The position numbers were made by a program, and so were the translations under genes. Below, in pieces: positions 15,759-25,007 of a DNA stretch of 64,000 nt; the first letter of the stretch is position 1, and each line of letters starts with the position of its first letter. This stretch comes from Ga0077527 sp964433345 (lineage in GTDB: Bacteria; Pseudomonadota; Gammaproteobacteria; Burkholderiales; SG8-41), in contig CAYSQJ010000005.1 in the NCBI GenBank assembly GCA_964433345.1, positions 186,001 to 250,000 of the forward strand. Reading direction: 5' to 3'. The notes beneath the pieces were generated by a model. That model made no database searches. It saw only the letters and a list, made by a program, of their open reading frames with translations, and was not told where the DNA came from.

Positions 15759-15802
15759 CCCCTCACCCTAACCCTCTCCCCGCGAGTGCGCGGGGAGAGG
15801 GG
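15759..15802. repeat. Solitary hairpin repeat (copy J)
   Basis: A single tail-first copy (CCCCTCACCCTA, CCCTCTCCCC, loop, GGGGAGAGGG) lies between the AAA ATPase gene and the second CaiB gene. It is the last member of this family seen in the window. Confidence 0.85.
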
Positions 15803-15825
15803 ATAAAACCAAGGGGAGGGCTTAA

Positions 15826-17025
15826 ATGCCTGGTTTATTCCTCATGTCAAAACTTCCGCTATCCAACATCACCGTCATCGCCCTAGAACAAGCCGTCGCC
15901 GCGCCGTTCTGTTCCCGTCAGCTCGCCGACCTCGGCGCGCGGGTGATCAAGATCGAGCGGCCGAAGGTCGGTGACTTCGCGCGCGACTATGACCAGACCG
16001 TCAAAGGCCAGTCGGCCTATTTCGTCTGGCTGAACCGCTCCAAGGAAAGCCTGACGCTGGACGTGAAACATCCCGAGGCGAAGAACATCCTCGCCAAGCT
16101 GATCGCCGAAGCCGATGTGTTCATCCAGAACCTCGCGCCGGGTGCGGCGCAGCGCTTGGGATTGGGCGCTGCCGATTTGCGCGCCAAGCATCCGAAGCTG
16201 ATCGTCTGCGATGTGTCGGGTTACGGCACGACGGGACCGTATTCCAAAAAGAAGGCCTACGACCTGCTGGTGCAGGGCGAGGCGGGGGTACTGTCATTGA
16301 CCGGCACGCCGGAGTCGCCGGCGAAAGTCGGCATTTCGATCACCGACATCGGCACCGGGCTGCATGCTTATGCCGCGATCCTCGCCGCGCTCTACACGCG
16401 CGAACGCACGGGCGAGGGCGCGCATATCGATCTGACCATGTTCGAGACCATGGCCGAGTGGATGGGCCATCCGCTGTATTACACGCATTACTCGGGCAAG
16501 GCGCCGCGGCGCAGCGGGCCGGATCACGCGACCATCGTACCCTACGGGCGTTTCCGCACGAAGGATGGCGATGTGCTGTTCGGCATTCAGAACGAACGCG
16601 AGTGGGCGAACTTCTGCGACAAGGTGCTGGGCCGGCCGGAGTTGGCGAAAGACCCGCGTTACGACAACAACACCAAGCGCACCGCGGCGCGTGCTGAAGT
16701 CGTCGCGCTGATCGAGAACACTTTTGCGCCGTGGACGAGTGATGAAGTGGTGGCGAAGCTGGATGCCGCTGACATCGCCAATTCACGGCTCAATACACCG
16801 GACCAGGTCTGGGATCATCCGCAGTTGCAGGCACGGCAACGCTGGCGCGAGGTGGAGACGCCGGCAGGGACTATTCCGACGCTGTTGCCGGCGGCGACGT
16901 TTGAAGGGTTTGAGGCGCGGATGGATTCTGTGCCGGCGGTGGGGCAACAGACCGAGTTGATTCTTGGGGAACTGGGGTATTCGGTGGCGCAGATTGCCGA
17001 ATTGAAAACGGCCGGGGCGATTTGA
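15826..17025 (+). CDS. CaiB/BaiF (family III) CoA-transferase, second copy
   Basis: A 399-aa family III CoA-transferase/racemase-type protein with the N-terminal LSNITVIALEQAVAAPF, ADVFIQNLAPGAA, and the catalytic aspartate in KKAYDLLVQGEAG. It differs substantially from the CaiB protein at 458-1738 and lacks its basic extension. The start at 15826 is preferred because AGGGGAGGG lies 5 nt upstream; a second in-frame ATG at 15844 would remove six residues. CoA transfer to a pathway acid, or epimerisation of a 2-methylacyl-CoA, are the family options. No adjacent gene on the same strand indicates the substrate. Confidence 0.88.
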   Translation: MPGLFLMSKLPLSNITVIALEQAVAAPFCSRQLADLGARVIKIERPKVGDFARDYDQTVKGQSAYFVWLNRSKESLTLDVKHPEAKNILAKLIAEADVFIQNLAPGAAQRLGLGAADLRAKHPKLIVCDVSGYGTTGPYSKKKAYDLLVQGEAGVLSLTGTPESPAKVGISITDIGTGLHAYAAILAALYTRERTGEGAHIDLTMFETMAEWMGHPLYYTHYSGKAPRRSGPDHATIVPYGRFRTKDGDVLFGIQNEREWANFCDKVLGRPELAKDPRYDNNTKRTAARAEVVALIENTFAPWTSDEVVAKLDAADIANSRLNTPDQVWDHPQLQARQRWREVETPAGTIPTLLPAATFEGFEARMDSVPAVGQQTELILGELGYSVAQIAELKTAGAI

Positions 17026-17090
17026 ACTCTGCGCTTAATCGATTCCATTCGGACAGATGACATCAGCGTTTGAGGCGCTGAATCTCTAAA

Positions 17091-17175
17091 CGTCATTCCG
17101 GCGGAAGCCGGAATCCAGCGTTTTTGCATTTACTGCACTGGATTCCGGATCGCGCTACGCGCGTCCGGAATGACG
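17091..17175. repeat. Inverted repeat of CGTCATTCCGG type
   Basis: Two arms, CGTCATTCCGG with CCGGAATCCAG, and CTGGATTCCGG with CCGGAATGACG, face each other over 85 bp, each also forming its own small hairpin. This resembles the REP/ERIC-like 'GTCATTCC' repeats found in many proteobacterial genomes. It lies between the convergent CaiB and hydroxyacid oxidase genes. Confidence 0.75.
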
Positions 17176-17205
17176 GGATATGGCTCGCAGATGCGGAATA
17201 TTATG

Positions 17206-17237
17206 TAAGTAATTGTTTTTATTGACTATTTTTAACG
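17206..17237 (-). repeat. AT-rich dispersed motif, copy 2
   Basis: Read on the minus strand it is CAATAAAAACAATTACTTA preceded by AAAAATAGT. The hydroxyacid oxidase stop codon lies inside the motif. It closely matches the copy at 29.81 kb over about 30 bp. Confidence 0.7.
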
Positions 17238-18454
17238 CCCGCTCCCTGCCAGTTGTAAGCCCGCAGATCCAGCAGCAATTCCGGCTTCATCTCCTTCGGC
17301 GAGTTCACGCCGACCAGCGCCATGTCGGTCATCAGTTCGCTGCGCATCAGGTTGATGACGTGTTGTGCGCCGTGTTCGGCGCCAATGGATATCGCATAAA
17401 GAAAGGGCCGGCCGATGAAGACGAAGTCGGCGCCCAGCGCCAGTGCTTTCAGTACATCGGTGCCGCGGCGGATGCCGCTGTCCATCATCACCGCCATGTT
17501 GCCGGCATTGGCCTTCACACCCGGCAGCATGCGCAGCGGGCTTACTGCGCCGTCGAGCTGGCGGCCGCCGTGGTTGGAGACCATCACGCCGTCGACGCCG
17601 GCGTCGCGCGCGCGCGCGGCGTCCTGCGGGTCGAGGATGCCTTTCAGCACCAGCTTGCCTTTCCACAGCTGGCGCATCAGCTCCACATGTTTCCACGACA
17701 GCCGGTCGCGGCGGCCAGCCTGGCGGTTGAGCGCCGAGATCATCGGCACGCGCGGGCCCATGTTCTCGAAATGCGGCATGCCGTGGCTCAGCGTGTGTCT
17801 GAGCATTGCCAGGCACCAGCGCGGGCGGGTGGCCATGTCCCAGGCGAGGCGCAGGCTGGGGCGCAGCGGCGTGCTGAAGCCGGTGCGCACATTGTTCTCG
17901 CGGTTTGCGAGCACCTGGACGTCGACGGTCAGCACCAGCGTGTCGTAGCCGGCCTTTTCGACGCGGTTGATCAGCGCCTTGATCACGTCGTCCTCGCCGG
18001 GCAGGTAGGCCTGGAACCACGCGGTCTTGCCTTCCTGCTTGACGCGTTCCAGCGAAGTGAGCGCGGCGCCGCTGACCACCATCGGGATGTTGTTGCGCGC
18101 TGCGGCACGGGCCAGCGCGACGTCGCCGTCGGCGCAGGCCATCCCGGTGCCGCCCATCGGCGGGATGCCGAAGGGCAGGTCGTACTGGGTGCCCATCAGC
18201 GTGGTCTTCAAGCCGCGGTCGCCGGTGTCGATGAGGGTTTTGGGGATGAACTGCAGTTCGTCCCATACCGCGCGGTTGTCGCGCAGCGAGGCGTTGGTCT
18301 CGGCGCCGCCGTTGATATAGCCGAAGATCGGGCGCGGAATGCCGCGGCGGGCGGCGTCCTCGAAGTCGTCGAGGGCGAGCATCTGCTGCAGGATGCGCGG
18401 GGCGGAGGAGGACAGGGCCGCGGTGGCGGCGTTTTCGTAGCTGACGCTGGTCAT
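17219..18454 (-). CDS. FMN-dependent alpha-hydroxy-acid oxidase/dehydrogenase
   Basis: A 411-aa member of the LldD/glycolate oxidase family, which oxidises a 2-hydroxyacid to a 2-oxoacid using FMN. The N-terminal ARRGIPRPIFGYINGGAE block, FMN-binding PMGGTGMACADGD, and the active-site histidine in VMVSNHGGRQLDG are clear. I chose the ATG at 18454, the point where family similarity starts; the open frame upstream has no homology and no good ribosome site. It is divergent from a Bug-type solute-binding protein gene. Its product, a 2-oxoacid, could be a substrate for the TPP enzyme encoded at 11-12.5 kb. Confidence 0.88.
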   Translation of the reverse strand: MTSVSYENAATAALSSSAPRILQQMLALDDFEDAARRGIPRPIFGYINGGAETNASLRDNRAVWDELQFIPKTLIDTGDRGLKTTLMGTQYDLPFGIPPMGGTGMACADGDVALARAAARNNIPMVVSGAALTSLERVKQEGKTAWFQAYLPGEDDVIKALINRVEKAGYDTLVLTVDVQVLANRENNVRTGFSTPLRPSLRLAWDMATRPRWCLAMLRHTLSHGMPHFENMGPRVPMISALNRQAGRRDRLSWKHVELMRQLWKGKLVLKGILDPQDAARARDAGVDGVMVSNHGGRQLDGAVSPLRMLPGVKANAGNMAVMMDSGIRRGTDVLKALALGADFVFIGRPFLYAISIGAEHGAQHVINLMRSELMTDMALVGVNSPKEMKPELLLDLRAYNWQGAGVKNSQ

Positions 18455-18628
18455 GGTGTCGGGTGGGGTGATTGCAGTTGAGGTCCGATGATACCGGTTG
18501 CGGGACGGTTGGCGCAGCATGCGGCGGAGGTCCGTTCCGGAACCGGGGAACGGTGCTAGCATAGCCGCAGGCCGCTCTACAAATAAATGAAATGGCCGGC
18601 CCATCAAAAAACCGGGAGGAGAACTGCA

Positions 18629-19663
18629 ATGCGCTCGAATACCCTTGATACGCAGGTTTTTCGCGGCTTCGGCCGCGTGTTCAAACGCCGCGCGACGGCC
18701 GCGCTGCAGATGTTCGGCATGGGGCTGCTGGCCCTCGGGCTGGTGGCCCCCTCGCTGGCGCAGTCGCAGTTTCCGAACCGTCCGCTGCGCATGGTGCTGC
18801 CCTTCCCGCCGGGCGGTTCGACCGACATTCTCGGGCGTATCGTTGCGGCCAGCCTCAGCGAGAAACTGGGCCAGCCGGTCATTGCCGACAACCGGCCCGG
18901 ACTGGGTGGTTATTACGGGCTGGACATGGCTTCGAAGTCCCAGCCTGACGGTCACACCTTCACCATCGCCTCGCTGGTGTATGCGAGCGGCCCCGTGACC
19001 TATCCGGACATGAAATTCAATCCGGCCAAAGACCTGACTTCGATCGGGCAGATCTCCGAGGCGCCGAACTTCCTGGTGGTCAACCTCGGCGTACCGGCGA
19101 AATCGATGAAGGAACTGGTGGATTACGTCCGCGCCAATCCGAAGAAACTGCACTACTCGACCAGCGGCGTCGGATCGACGCTGCACCTGTCGGCGGCGAT
19201 GATGAACAGCATCACCAAGATGGACATGGTGCATGTGCCGTACAAGGGCGGCGGCGGCCCGGCGATGACTGCAGTGCTGGGCGGCGAGGTGCAGGTGATC
19301 GTGCTCGGACCGGCGTCAATCCAGCATTTCCGCGCAGGCAAGGCGCGCGCGCTGGCGGTGTTGAGCGAGGAACGGGTGTCGGTCACGCCGGATGTGCCGA
19401 CAGCCAAGGAACAGGGCTTCAATGTCGTGGTGGCGGGCTGGCACGGCCTGCTCGCGCCAGCAGGCACGCCGCGTCCGATCATCCAGCGCCTGAACAAGCT
19501 CTGGGTGGACAGCGCGAACAGCCCGGACGTGAAGGCGCGGCTGGAGAAGCTCGGGTTTTTCCCGCGGCCCGGCACGCCGGAGCAGTTCACGGCTTACCTG
19601 AAGAACGAAACCCTGCGCTGGCAGCGGCTGATCAAGGAAATCAATCTCCAACCCGCCCGATGA
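18629..19663 (+). CDS. Bug/TctC-family periplasmic solute-binding protein
   Basis: A 344-aa extracytoplasmic receptor of the tripartite tricarboxylate transporter family, greatly expanded in betaproteobacteria. An unusually long N-terminal region carries a signal peptide (hydrophobic stretch from MFGMGLLALGLVAPS, with a likely cut after LAQ). The mature domain opens with the family signature FPNRPLRMVLPFPPGG. I use the ATG at 18629, preceded by GGGAGGAG; an upstream in-frame ATG lacks support. No TctA/TctB membrane genes are nearby, as is common for orphan Bug proteins. It may bind the organic acid used by this region; the ligand is unknown. Confidence 0.9.
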   Translation: MRSNTLDTQVFRGFGRVFKRRATAALQMFGMGLLALGLVAPSLAQSQFPNRPLRMVLPFPPGGSTDILGRIVAASLSEKLGQPVIADNRPGLGGYYGLDMASKSQPDGHTFTIASLVYASGPVTYPDMKFNPAKDLTSIGQISEAPNFLVVNLGVPAKSMKELVDYVRANPKKLHYSTSGVGSTLHLSAAMMNSITKMDMVHVPYKGGGGPAMTAVLGGEVQVIVLGPASIQHFRAGKARALAVLSEERVSVTPDVPTAKEQGFNVVVAGWHGLLAPAGTPRPIIQRLNKLWVDSANSPDVKARLEKLGFFPRPGTPEQFTAYLKNETLRWQRLIKEINLQPAR

Positions 19664-19688
19664 TAATGGCGCGCCGGGCAACAGCGTC

Positions 19689-20555
19689 ATGAGATTGCGC
19701 AGCGTCGAACTGGCCCTGCCGCAGGCGCAGGCGGCAGCGGAATTCCTGCAGAAGCCCTGGCGCCTGATTGCGGCCGGCTCACAGGGCGGGGCGCTGTTTT
19801 TCCGCGGCACCGGCAGCCATCCGTACATCCTGGCACTGCGCGAGGCTGCTGCGCCGGAGGTTCTCGCCATCGAGTTCTCCGGCACGCCGGAGGAAGTGGC
19901 GGCAGTGCAGGCGCGGGCGAGTGCTGCGGGTGCTCCGCTGCAGGCTTTCACCGAACTCGATGCGCCGGGCGGCGGTGCGGGTTTTGTCGTCGAAGGTCCG
20001 GAGAAACAGAAATACCGCTTCATCGCGGAGGCTGCGCCGGTTGCGGAATTGCCGCCTGATCGCGACCGGCCGCTGCAGATCACCCATGCGGTGCTCAATT
20101 CGGTGGACGTCGCGGCCTGCGAGCGTTTCGTCGAGACCGCGCTGGGTTTCCGGGTCTCCGACCGCACCAAGATGATGACTTTCGTGCGCTGCAACCGCAA
20201 ACACCATGCGCTGGCCTATGCGCATTCCGATGTGCCCTCGCTCAACCACATCGCCTTCGAGATGAATGATGCCGACGGCGTGATGCGGGGCATCGGCCGC
20301 ATGCGCGACGCCGGCTACGACGTGGTGTGGGGCCCCGGGCGCCACGGCCCCGGGAACAATGTCTTCGGTTATTTCATCGCGCCCTTCGGCGGGATCGTCG
20401 AATACACCGCAGAGGTGTCCGAAGTGACGGATGACTACAAGGTGGGCACTCCGGAAGACTGGAAATGGCCGCCCGGGCGCATGGACCAGTGGGGCATCTC
20501 GACCAAGGACGGCAAGAGGATCCCGGTGGCGGAGCGCGTATTCCGCTTCACCTGA
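19689..20555 (+). CDS. VOC-superfamily (extradiol dioxygenase-like) protein
   Basis: This 288-aa protein has two vicinal-oxygen-chelate modules, as in catechol 2,3-dioxygenases. The C-terminal module contains the expected metal ligands: His in LQITHAVLNSVD, His in PSLNHIAFEMND, and Glu in GGIVEYTAEV. The N-terminal module is degenerate, the usual layout for one-domain-active enzymes. It follows the Bug protein by 25 bp and may be co-transcribed. Ring cleavage is the best-known reaction, but isomerases and epimerases share the fold. No adjacent aromatic catabolic genes are seen, so the substrate stays open. Confidence 0.82.
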   Translation: MRLRSVELALPQAQAAAEFLQKPWRLIAAGSQGGALFFRGTGSHPYILALREAAAPEVLAIEFSGTPEEVAAVQARASAAGAPLQAFTELDAPGGGAGFVVEGPEKQKYRFIAEAAPVAELPPDRDRPLQITHAVLNSVDVAACERFVETALGFRVSDRTKMMTFVRCNRKHHALAYAHSDVPSLNHIAFEMNDADGVMRGIGRMRDAGYDVVWGPGRHGPGNNVFGYFIAPFGGIVEYTAEVSEVTDDYKVGTPEDWKWPPGRMDQWGISTKDGKRIPVAERVFRFT

Positions 20556-20621
20556 GCGTATCGCCGAGGAGCGCTGCCGGCGCGCGGTAATCGAGGCGGC
20601 AATTGCCCGTCTGTCAAGCTG

Positions 20622-20648
20622 TTGCCGCCTGGAGTGCGTCCGTATAAT
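20622..20648 (+). promoter_or_regulatory. Candidate sigma-70 promoter for rdgC-tex
   Basis: TATAAT at 20643-20648 with TTGCCG at 20622-20627, a 15-bp spacer (shorter than ideal), about 50 bp before the rdgC start. The -10 box is convincing, the -35 less so. Confidence 0.45.
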
Positions 20649-20695
20649 CGGCCGCTTTGCAGCGATCAGGCCGTCTTCCCGGTTTACCTATTCCC

Positions 20696-21598
20696 ATGTG
20701 GCTCAAGAATCTCGTGGTCTACCGCCTGCCGGCGGACTGGTCCGCCGACGCGGACGCACTCGAACAGAAACTCGCGCAGCAGCCGCTGCAGCCCTGCGGC
20801 GGTTTCCAGATGGAAAGTTCGGGCTGGGTCTGTCCGCATGACGACGGCCGTTTTCTCTACACCCTGCAGCGCCAGTGGCTGCTGGCGCTGGCCACCGAGC
20901 AGAAACTGCTGCCGGCCTCGGTGATCCGCCAGGAGGCGGAAGACCGCGCGGTGCATATCGCCGCGCAGCAGGGACGCCCGGTCGGACGCAAGCAGATGCG
21001 CGACCTCAAGATGCAGGTCACCAACGAACTGATGCCGCGCGCACTGGCGCGCCGGCGCACCACCCACGGCTGGATCGACACCGCGCAGCGCTGGCTGGCA
21101 GTGGATGCCGCGGGAGATGCCAAGGCCGAGCAGTTCATGGAAGCGCTGCGGCGCTCCGACGATGACATCCTCGCACTGCGGCTGGAAACCCGGCGTTCGC
21201 CGGCGGCGGCGATGGCCGAGTGGCTGGTCGCCGGCGAGGCGCCGGGCACATTCACCATCGACCAGGACCTCGAACTGCGCGCGGCCGACGGCAGCAAGGC
21301 GACGGTGCGTTATGCGCGCCACAACCTCGACGGTAAGGAAATCCGCGACCACATCGCCGGCGGCAAAACCGTGGTGCGGCTGGGGCTGACCTGGAACGAC
21401 CGCATCTCCTTCGTGCTGACGGAGCAGCTGCAGGTCAAGCGGCTGGTATTCCTCGACATCCTGCGCCGCGAGTCCGACTCGGAGGCCGGGGACGAGAGCG
21501 AGCGTTTCGAAATCGATTTTGCGCTGATGACCGGCGAGCTGTCGCTGATGCTGGCGGACCTGGTCAAGGCATTGGGCGGAGAACAGGCAGAAGAATGA
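20696..21598 (+). CDS. rdgC: Recombination-associated protein RdgC
   Basis: The 300-aa protein begins MWLKNLVVYRLP, the usual RdgC opening, and has the length of the family. RdgC is a nucleoid DNA-binding protein that forms a ring dimer around DNA and moderates RecA activity. The ATG at 20696 is chosen by similarity; an in-frame ATG 13 codons earlier adds a non-conserved leader. Its stop overlaps the start of tex by 4 bp, so the two are translationally coupled. A TATAAT box lies about 50 bp upstream. Confidence 0.93.
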   Translation: MWLKNLVVYRLPADWSADADALEQKLAQQPLQPCGGFQMESSGWVCPHDDGRFLYTLQRQWLLALATEQKLLPASVIRQEAEDRAVHIAAQQGRPVGRKQMRDLKMQVTNELMPRALARRRTTHGWIDTAQRWLAVDAAGDAKAEQFMEALRRSDDDILALRLETRRSPAAAMAEWLVAGEAPGTFTIDQDLELRAADGSKATVRYARHNLDGKEIRDHIAGGKTVVRLGLTWNDRISFVLTEQLQVKRLVFLDILRRESDSEAGDESERFEIDFALMTGELSLMLADLVKALGGEQAEE

Positions 21599-23973
21599 GC
21601 AACAGCACCACGACCACCACTGCAGCCGTGCAGGAACGCATCAATACACTGATCGCCGGCGAAATCGGCGTCGCCGCGCGCCAGGTCGCCGCGGCGGTCG
21701 CGCTGCTCGACGAGGGCTCGACGGTGCCCTTCATCGCGCGTTACCGCAAGGAAGTCACCGGCAACCTCGACGACACCCAGCTGCGCACGCTGGAGGAGCG
21801 TCTCGGTTACCTGCGCGAGCTGGAAGCGCGCCGCGCCGCAGTGATTGCCTCGATCGACGAGCAGGGCAAGCTGACCGATGCGCTGCGCAAGGCGATCGAG
21901 GCGGCGGCGACCAAGCAGGCGCTGGAGGATCTCTACCTGCCATACAAGCCGAAGCGGCGCACCAAGGCGCAGATCGCGCGCGAGGCGGGGCTGGAGCCGC
22001 TGGCCGATGCACTGCTCGCCGATCCCGGCCTGCAGCCGGAGACCGAGGCGGCCAAGTACATCCGCGTCGAACCGGCGAAAGAAGGCGTCGAGGCGATCAA
22101 CGTGCCGGATGCCAAGGCTGCACTCGACGGCGCGCGCGACATCCTGGTCGAGCGTTTTGCCGAGACCGCGGAACTGCTGGCCAAGCTGCGCACGCGGCTG
22201 CAGCAGGAAGGCATTCTCGCCTCGACGGTGATTCCCGGACAGGAAGCCGCGGAAGAGGAAAAATTCCGCGACTACTACGCTTACTCGGAGCCGTTGCGAG
22301 CAATCCCCTCGCACCGCGCGCTGGCGCTGTTCCGCGGCCGCGCGCAGGGCGTGCTGAGCCTGCAGCTGGGACTGGGCGAGGCGCTGGAGGCGGAGAATCC
22401 CCACCCCTTCGCGGCGATGGTGGCGGCGCATTTCGGCATCGAGAATCGCAAGCGTCCGGCGGATGCCTGGCTGGCGAATGTCTGCCACTGGACCTGGAAA
22501 GTGAAGCTGCAGCTGCACCTCAGCACCGAGCTGATGGTCGAACTGCGCGAACGCGCCGAGGCCGAGGCGATCCGCATATTCGGACGCAATCTCCATGATC
22601 TGCTGCTCGCCGCGCCGGCTGGCCCGCGCGCGGTGCTCGGACTGGATCCGGGGCTGCGCACCGGCTGCAAGGTGGCGGTGGTCGATGCCACCGGCAAGCT
22701 GCTGGATACCGCGACGATTTATCCGCATGCGCCGCGCAACGATATCGAGGGTTCGCTGGCGACGCTGGGGCGGCTGGTGGTCACCCACGGGGTCGAGCTG
22801 ATCGCCATCGGCAACGGTACCGCGAGTCGTGAAAGTGATCGTCTTGCCGGGGAGCTGATCAAGCGCGTTAAGGCGGTGAAGCCGGAGCTCAAGCTCGCGC
22901 GCATCGTGGTCAGCGAGGCGGGGGCTTCGGTGTATTCGGCTTCGGCCTTTGCCGCGGCGGAGTTTCCGGATCTCGATGTCAGCCTGCGCGGCGCGGTGTC
23001 GATCGCGCGGCGTATCCAGGATCCGCTGGCGGAACTGGTCAAGATCGATCCCAAGGCGATCGGCGTCGGCCAGTACCAGCACGATGTCAACCAGCGCGCG
23101 CTGGCGAAGTCGCTGGATGCGACGGTCGAGGACTGCGTCAATGCCGTCGGCGTCGACGTCAACACCGCCTCGGCGCCGCTGCTGGCGCGGGTGTCAGGCC
23201 TCAATGCGACACTGGCCCGCAACATCGTCGAGTATCGCGATGCGCATGGCCCGTTTCCGGACCGCGCCACCATCCGCAAGGTGCCGCGGCTGGGCGACAA
23301 GACTTTCGAGCAGGCGGCGGGTTTCCTGCGCATCAGCAACGGCAGCAATCCGCTGGACCGCTCGGCGGTGCATCCCGAGGCCTATCCGGTGGTCGAGCGC
23401 ATCCTGACGCGCATCGGCAAGGAAGTCTCCGAAGTGATGGGACAGACCGCGCTGCTGAAAACATTGTCGGCGGCGGATTTTGCCGATGAACGTTTCGGTG
23501 TGCCGACGGTGCGCGACATCCTCGCCGAACTGGAAAAACCGGGCCGTGATCCGCGTCCGGAATTCCGCATGGCCGCCTTCGAGGACGGGGTGGAAAAGCT
23601 CTCTGACCTGCGCCCCGGCATGATCCTTGAGGGCGTGGTGACCAACGTCGCCGCCTTCGGCGCCTTTGTCGACATCGGCGTCCACCAGGATGGCCTGGTG
23701 CACATCTCCGTGCTGTCGAACCGCTTCGTCAAGGATCCGCACGAGGTGGTGAAGCCCGGGCAGATCGTCAAGGTGCGCGTGCAGGAGGTGGATCTCAAGC
23801 GCCAGCGCATCGCCCTTAGCATGCGCCTTGAAGAGCCCGCGCCGCGTGAGGGTGGATCGCAGCGCCGCGGGGCGGAAGCGCGGCCCGGCAATACGCGTCA
23901 GGCAAAGCCGCAGCAACGCGAAGAGAAGCCGGCCGGTGCGATGGCGCTGGCCTTCGCCAAACTCAAGCGTTAG
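21595..23973 (+). CDS. tex: Tex-family S1 RNA-binding transcription accessory protein
   Basis: A 792-aa Tex protein with the usual domain order: N-terminal helical region (VPFIARYRKEVTGNLDD), a YqgF/RNase H-like domain (LGLDPGLRTGCKVAVVDATG), helix-hairpin-helix segments (SAPLLARVSGLN, FPDRATIRKVPRLG), and a C-terminal S1 domain from about residue 675 (GVVTNVAAFGAFVDIGVHQD). Tex binds nucleic acid and influences transcription; its mechanism is only partly understood. A basic, low-complexity tail follows the S1 domain. It overlaps rdgC by 4 bp. Confidence 0.95.
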   Translation: MSNSTTTTTAAVQERINTLIAGEIGVAARQVAAAVALLDEGSTVPFIARYRKEVTGNLDDTQLRTLEERLGYLRELEARRAAVIASIDEQGKLTDALRKAIEAAATKQALEDLYLPYKPKRRTKAQIAREAGLEPLADALLADPGLQPETEAAKYIRVEPAKEGVEAINVPDAKAALDGARDILVERFAETAELLAKLRTRLQQEGILASTVIPGQEAAEEEKFRDYYAYSEPLRAIPSHRALALFRGRAQGVLSLQLGLGEALEAENPHPFAAMVAAHFGIENRKRPADAWLANVCHWTWKVKLQLHLSTELMVELRERAEAEAIRIFGRNLHDLLLAAPAGPRAVLGLDPGLRTGCKVAVVDATGKLLDTATIYPHAPRNDIEGSLATLGRLVVTHGVELIAIGNGTASRESDRLAGELIKRVKAVKPELKLARIVVSEAGASVYSASAFAAAEFPDLDVSLRGAVSIARRIQDPLAELVKIDPKAIGVGQYQHDVNQRALAKSLDATVEDCVNAVGVDVNTASAPLLARVSGLNATLARNIVEYRDAHGPFPDRATIRKVPRLGDKTFEQAAGFLRISNGSNPLDRSAVHPEAYPVVERILTRIGKEVSEVMGQTALLKTLSAADFADERFGVPTVRDILAELEKPGRDPRPEFRMAAFEDGVEKLSDLRPGMILEGVVTNVAAFGAFVDIGVHQDGLVHISVLSNRFVKDPHEVVKPGQIVKVRVQEVDLKRQRIALSMRLEEPAPREGGSQRRGAEARPGNTRQAKPQQREEKPAGAMALAFAKLKR

Positions 23974-24505
23974 TGCCGATTCGGCCACTACCTCAAGTGC
24001 CCGGGCTTGACTGTCCGCGCTGCCCTGCTGAAACACGCGGCGCGAGCTGCTACCCGTTGTCGCAGGGCCCCAGGATCACCGCCGCGACCATGGCATCCTG
24101 TGTGCGCTGTTTTCTGCCGAAGAGGGCTTTAAGGAAGTAGCGCCTGCGCGTGCGGGTCGAGGCATCCGCCGCGAAACGAGGCATCAACCGGACTCCAACA
24201 GGGCATGCCGGCTGGCGGAAAAGACCTGTCTGCAGTAAGGACGGAGAATTTCCATCATAAGCGCCTAACGGGAAGCCGGGCCGGCGCCGGGCATCGTGGT
24301 GAGCAGCTGATGCGCAGCGCTGCAATGCATTGCGCGCATGGCCTCGGGTTCCCAAGCTGTGAAGACGCACATGCAACTTCGGGCTGGCACGATAACGTCC
24401 GCAATGAAACTTAGGCTGTCGACCGCGGTCACAGATTTGCAGGCTAAAACCTGAACAGGCCGATTCGTCATCGTTGAAATCGGAGCCCCATTCTTTGGAG
24501 AGCAC
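23974..24505. other. Gene-poor spacer between tex and the HPF-like gene
   Basis: No convincing gene is seen in this 532-bp stretch. A small minus-strand frame from an ATG at 24184 to a stop at 24050-24052 (44 aa, basic, with FLKALFGRKQRTQDAMV) has a GGAG about 8 nt upstream but no recognisable family. The last 100 bases before the HPF-like gene probably hold its promoter. Confidence 0.4.
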
Positions 24506-24904
24506 ATGAAAATTCAAGTCAATACAGATGACAACGTCGCAGGCCGCGAGAGTTTGGCGCGACGTGTCGAGGCGGAGGTCAGTCGTACGCTGGGACATCT
24601 CAGTGATCACATCACGCGTGTCGAAGTACACCTGAGCGACGAGGATAGCGGCAAGACAGGGGGCAACGACAAGCGCTGTCTGATGGAGGCGCGGCTTGCG
24701 GGGCGTCCGCCGGTGGCAGTGACGAACCATGCGGAATCTCTTGGCGAAGCCTTCGGTGGCGCCGCCGACAAGCTGAAGCGCTCACTCGAACGCACGCTTG
24801 GCCGTCTCAAGGACCATAAAGGCCGTGTATCCATAAGGGGTATCGAGAGCCCGATCGGCCCGCAATCCGATGAGACGGTCACGGCGCCGGGAGGAGAGAG
24901 GTGA
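24506..24904 (+). CDS. HPF/RaiA-family ribosome-associated factor
   Basis: A 132-aa protein of the ribosome hibernation/sigma-54 modulation family. It opens with MKIQVNTDDNVAGRES, has ITRVEVHLSDEDSG, and the C-terminal helix ADKLKRSLERTLGRLKDHK, matching the beta-alpha-beta fold that sits in the ribosomal decoding centre. It lacks the extra C-terminal domain of long HPF, and its acidic end (PQSDETVTAPGGE) is not conserved. It is not in the usual rpoN-ptsN context, so it is probably a second, stress-related copy. Confidence 0.8.
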   Translation: MKIQVNTDDNVAGRESLARRVEAEVSRTLGHLSDHITRVEVHLSDEDSGKTGGNDKRCLMEARLAGRPPVAVTNHAESLGEAFGGAADKLKRSLERTLGRLKDHKGRVSIRGIESPIGPQSDETVTAPGGER

Positions 24905-25007
24905 TGGAGTTACCCGGAGTTGCGGTATTCGGCGGACACGCGAATTTTCCGGGTTTCACGCCTTTGACCAGCGGAAAATGCATGGCCGGAATGCGGGGGC
25001 AAAAATC

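Noticed and set aside
5328..15802. Repeated GGGGAGAGGG elements as a CRISPR array
   Set aside because: Copies are in both orientations, irregularly spaced between genes and have inner hairpins; there are no regular spacers and no cas genes.
18455..19234. N-terminal extension of the FMN oxidase frame to 671 aa
   Set aside because: It covers the divergent solute-binding protein gene antisense, and no homology is seen before the ATG at 18454.
21310..23082. 590-aa minus-strand frame inside tex
   Set aside because: It lies wholly antisense to a clear Tex protein, and its composition (His/Gln/Arg-rich) is that of a shadow frame.
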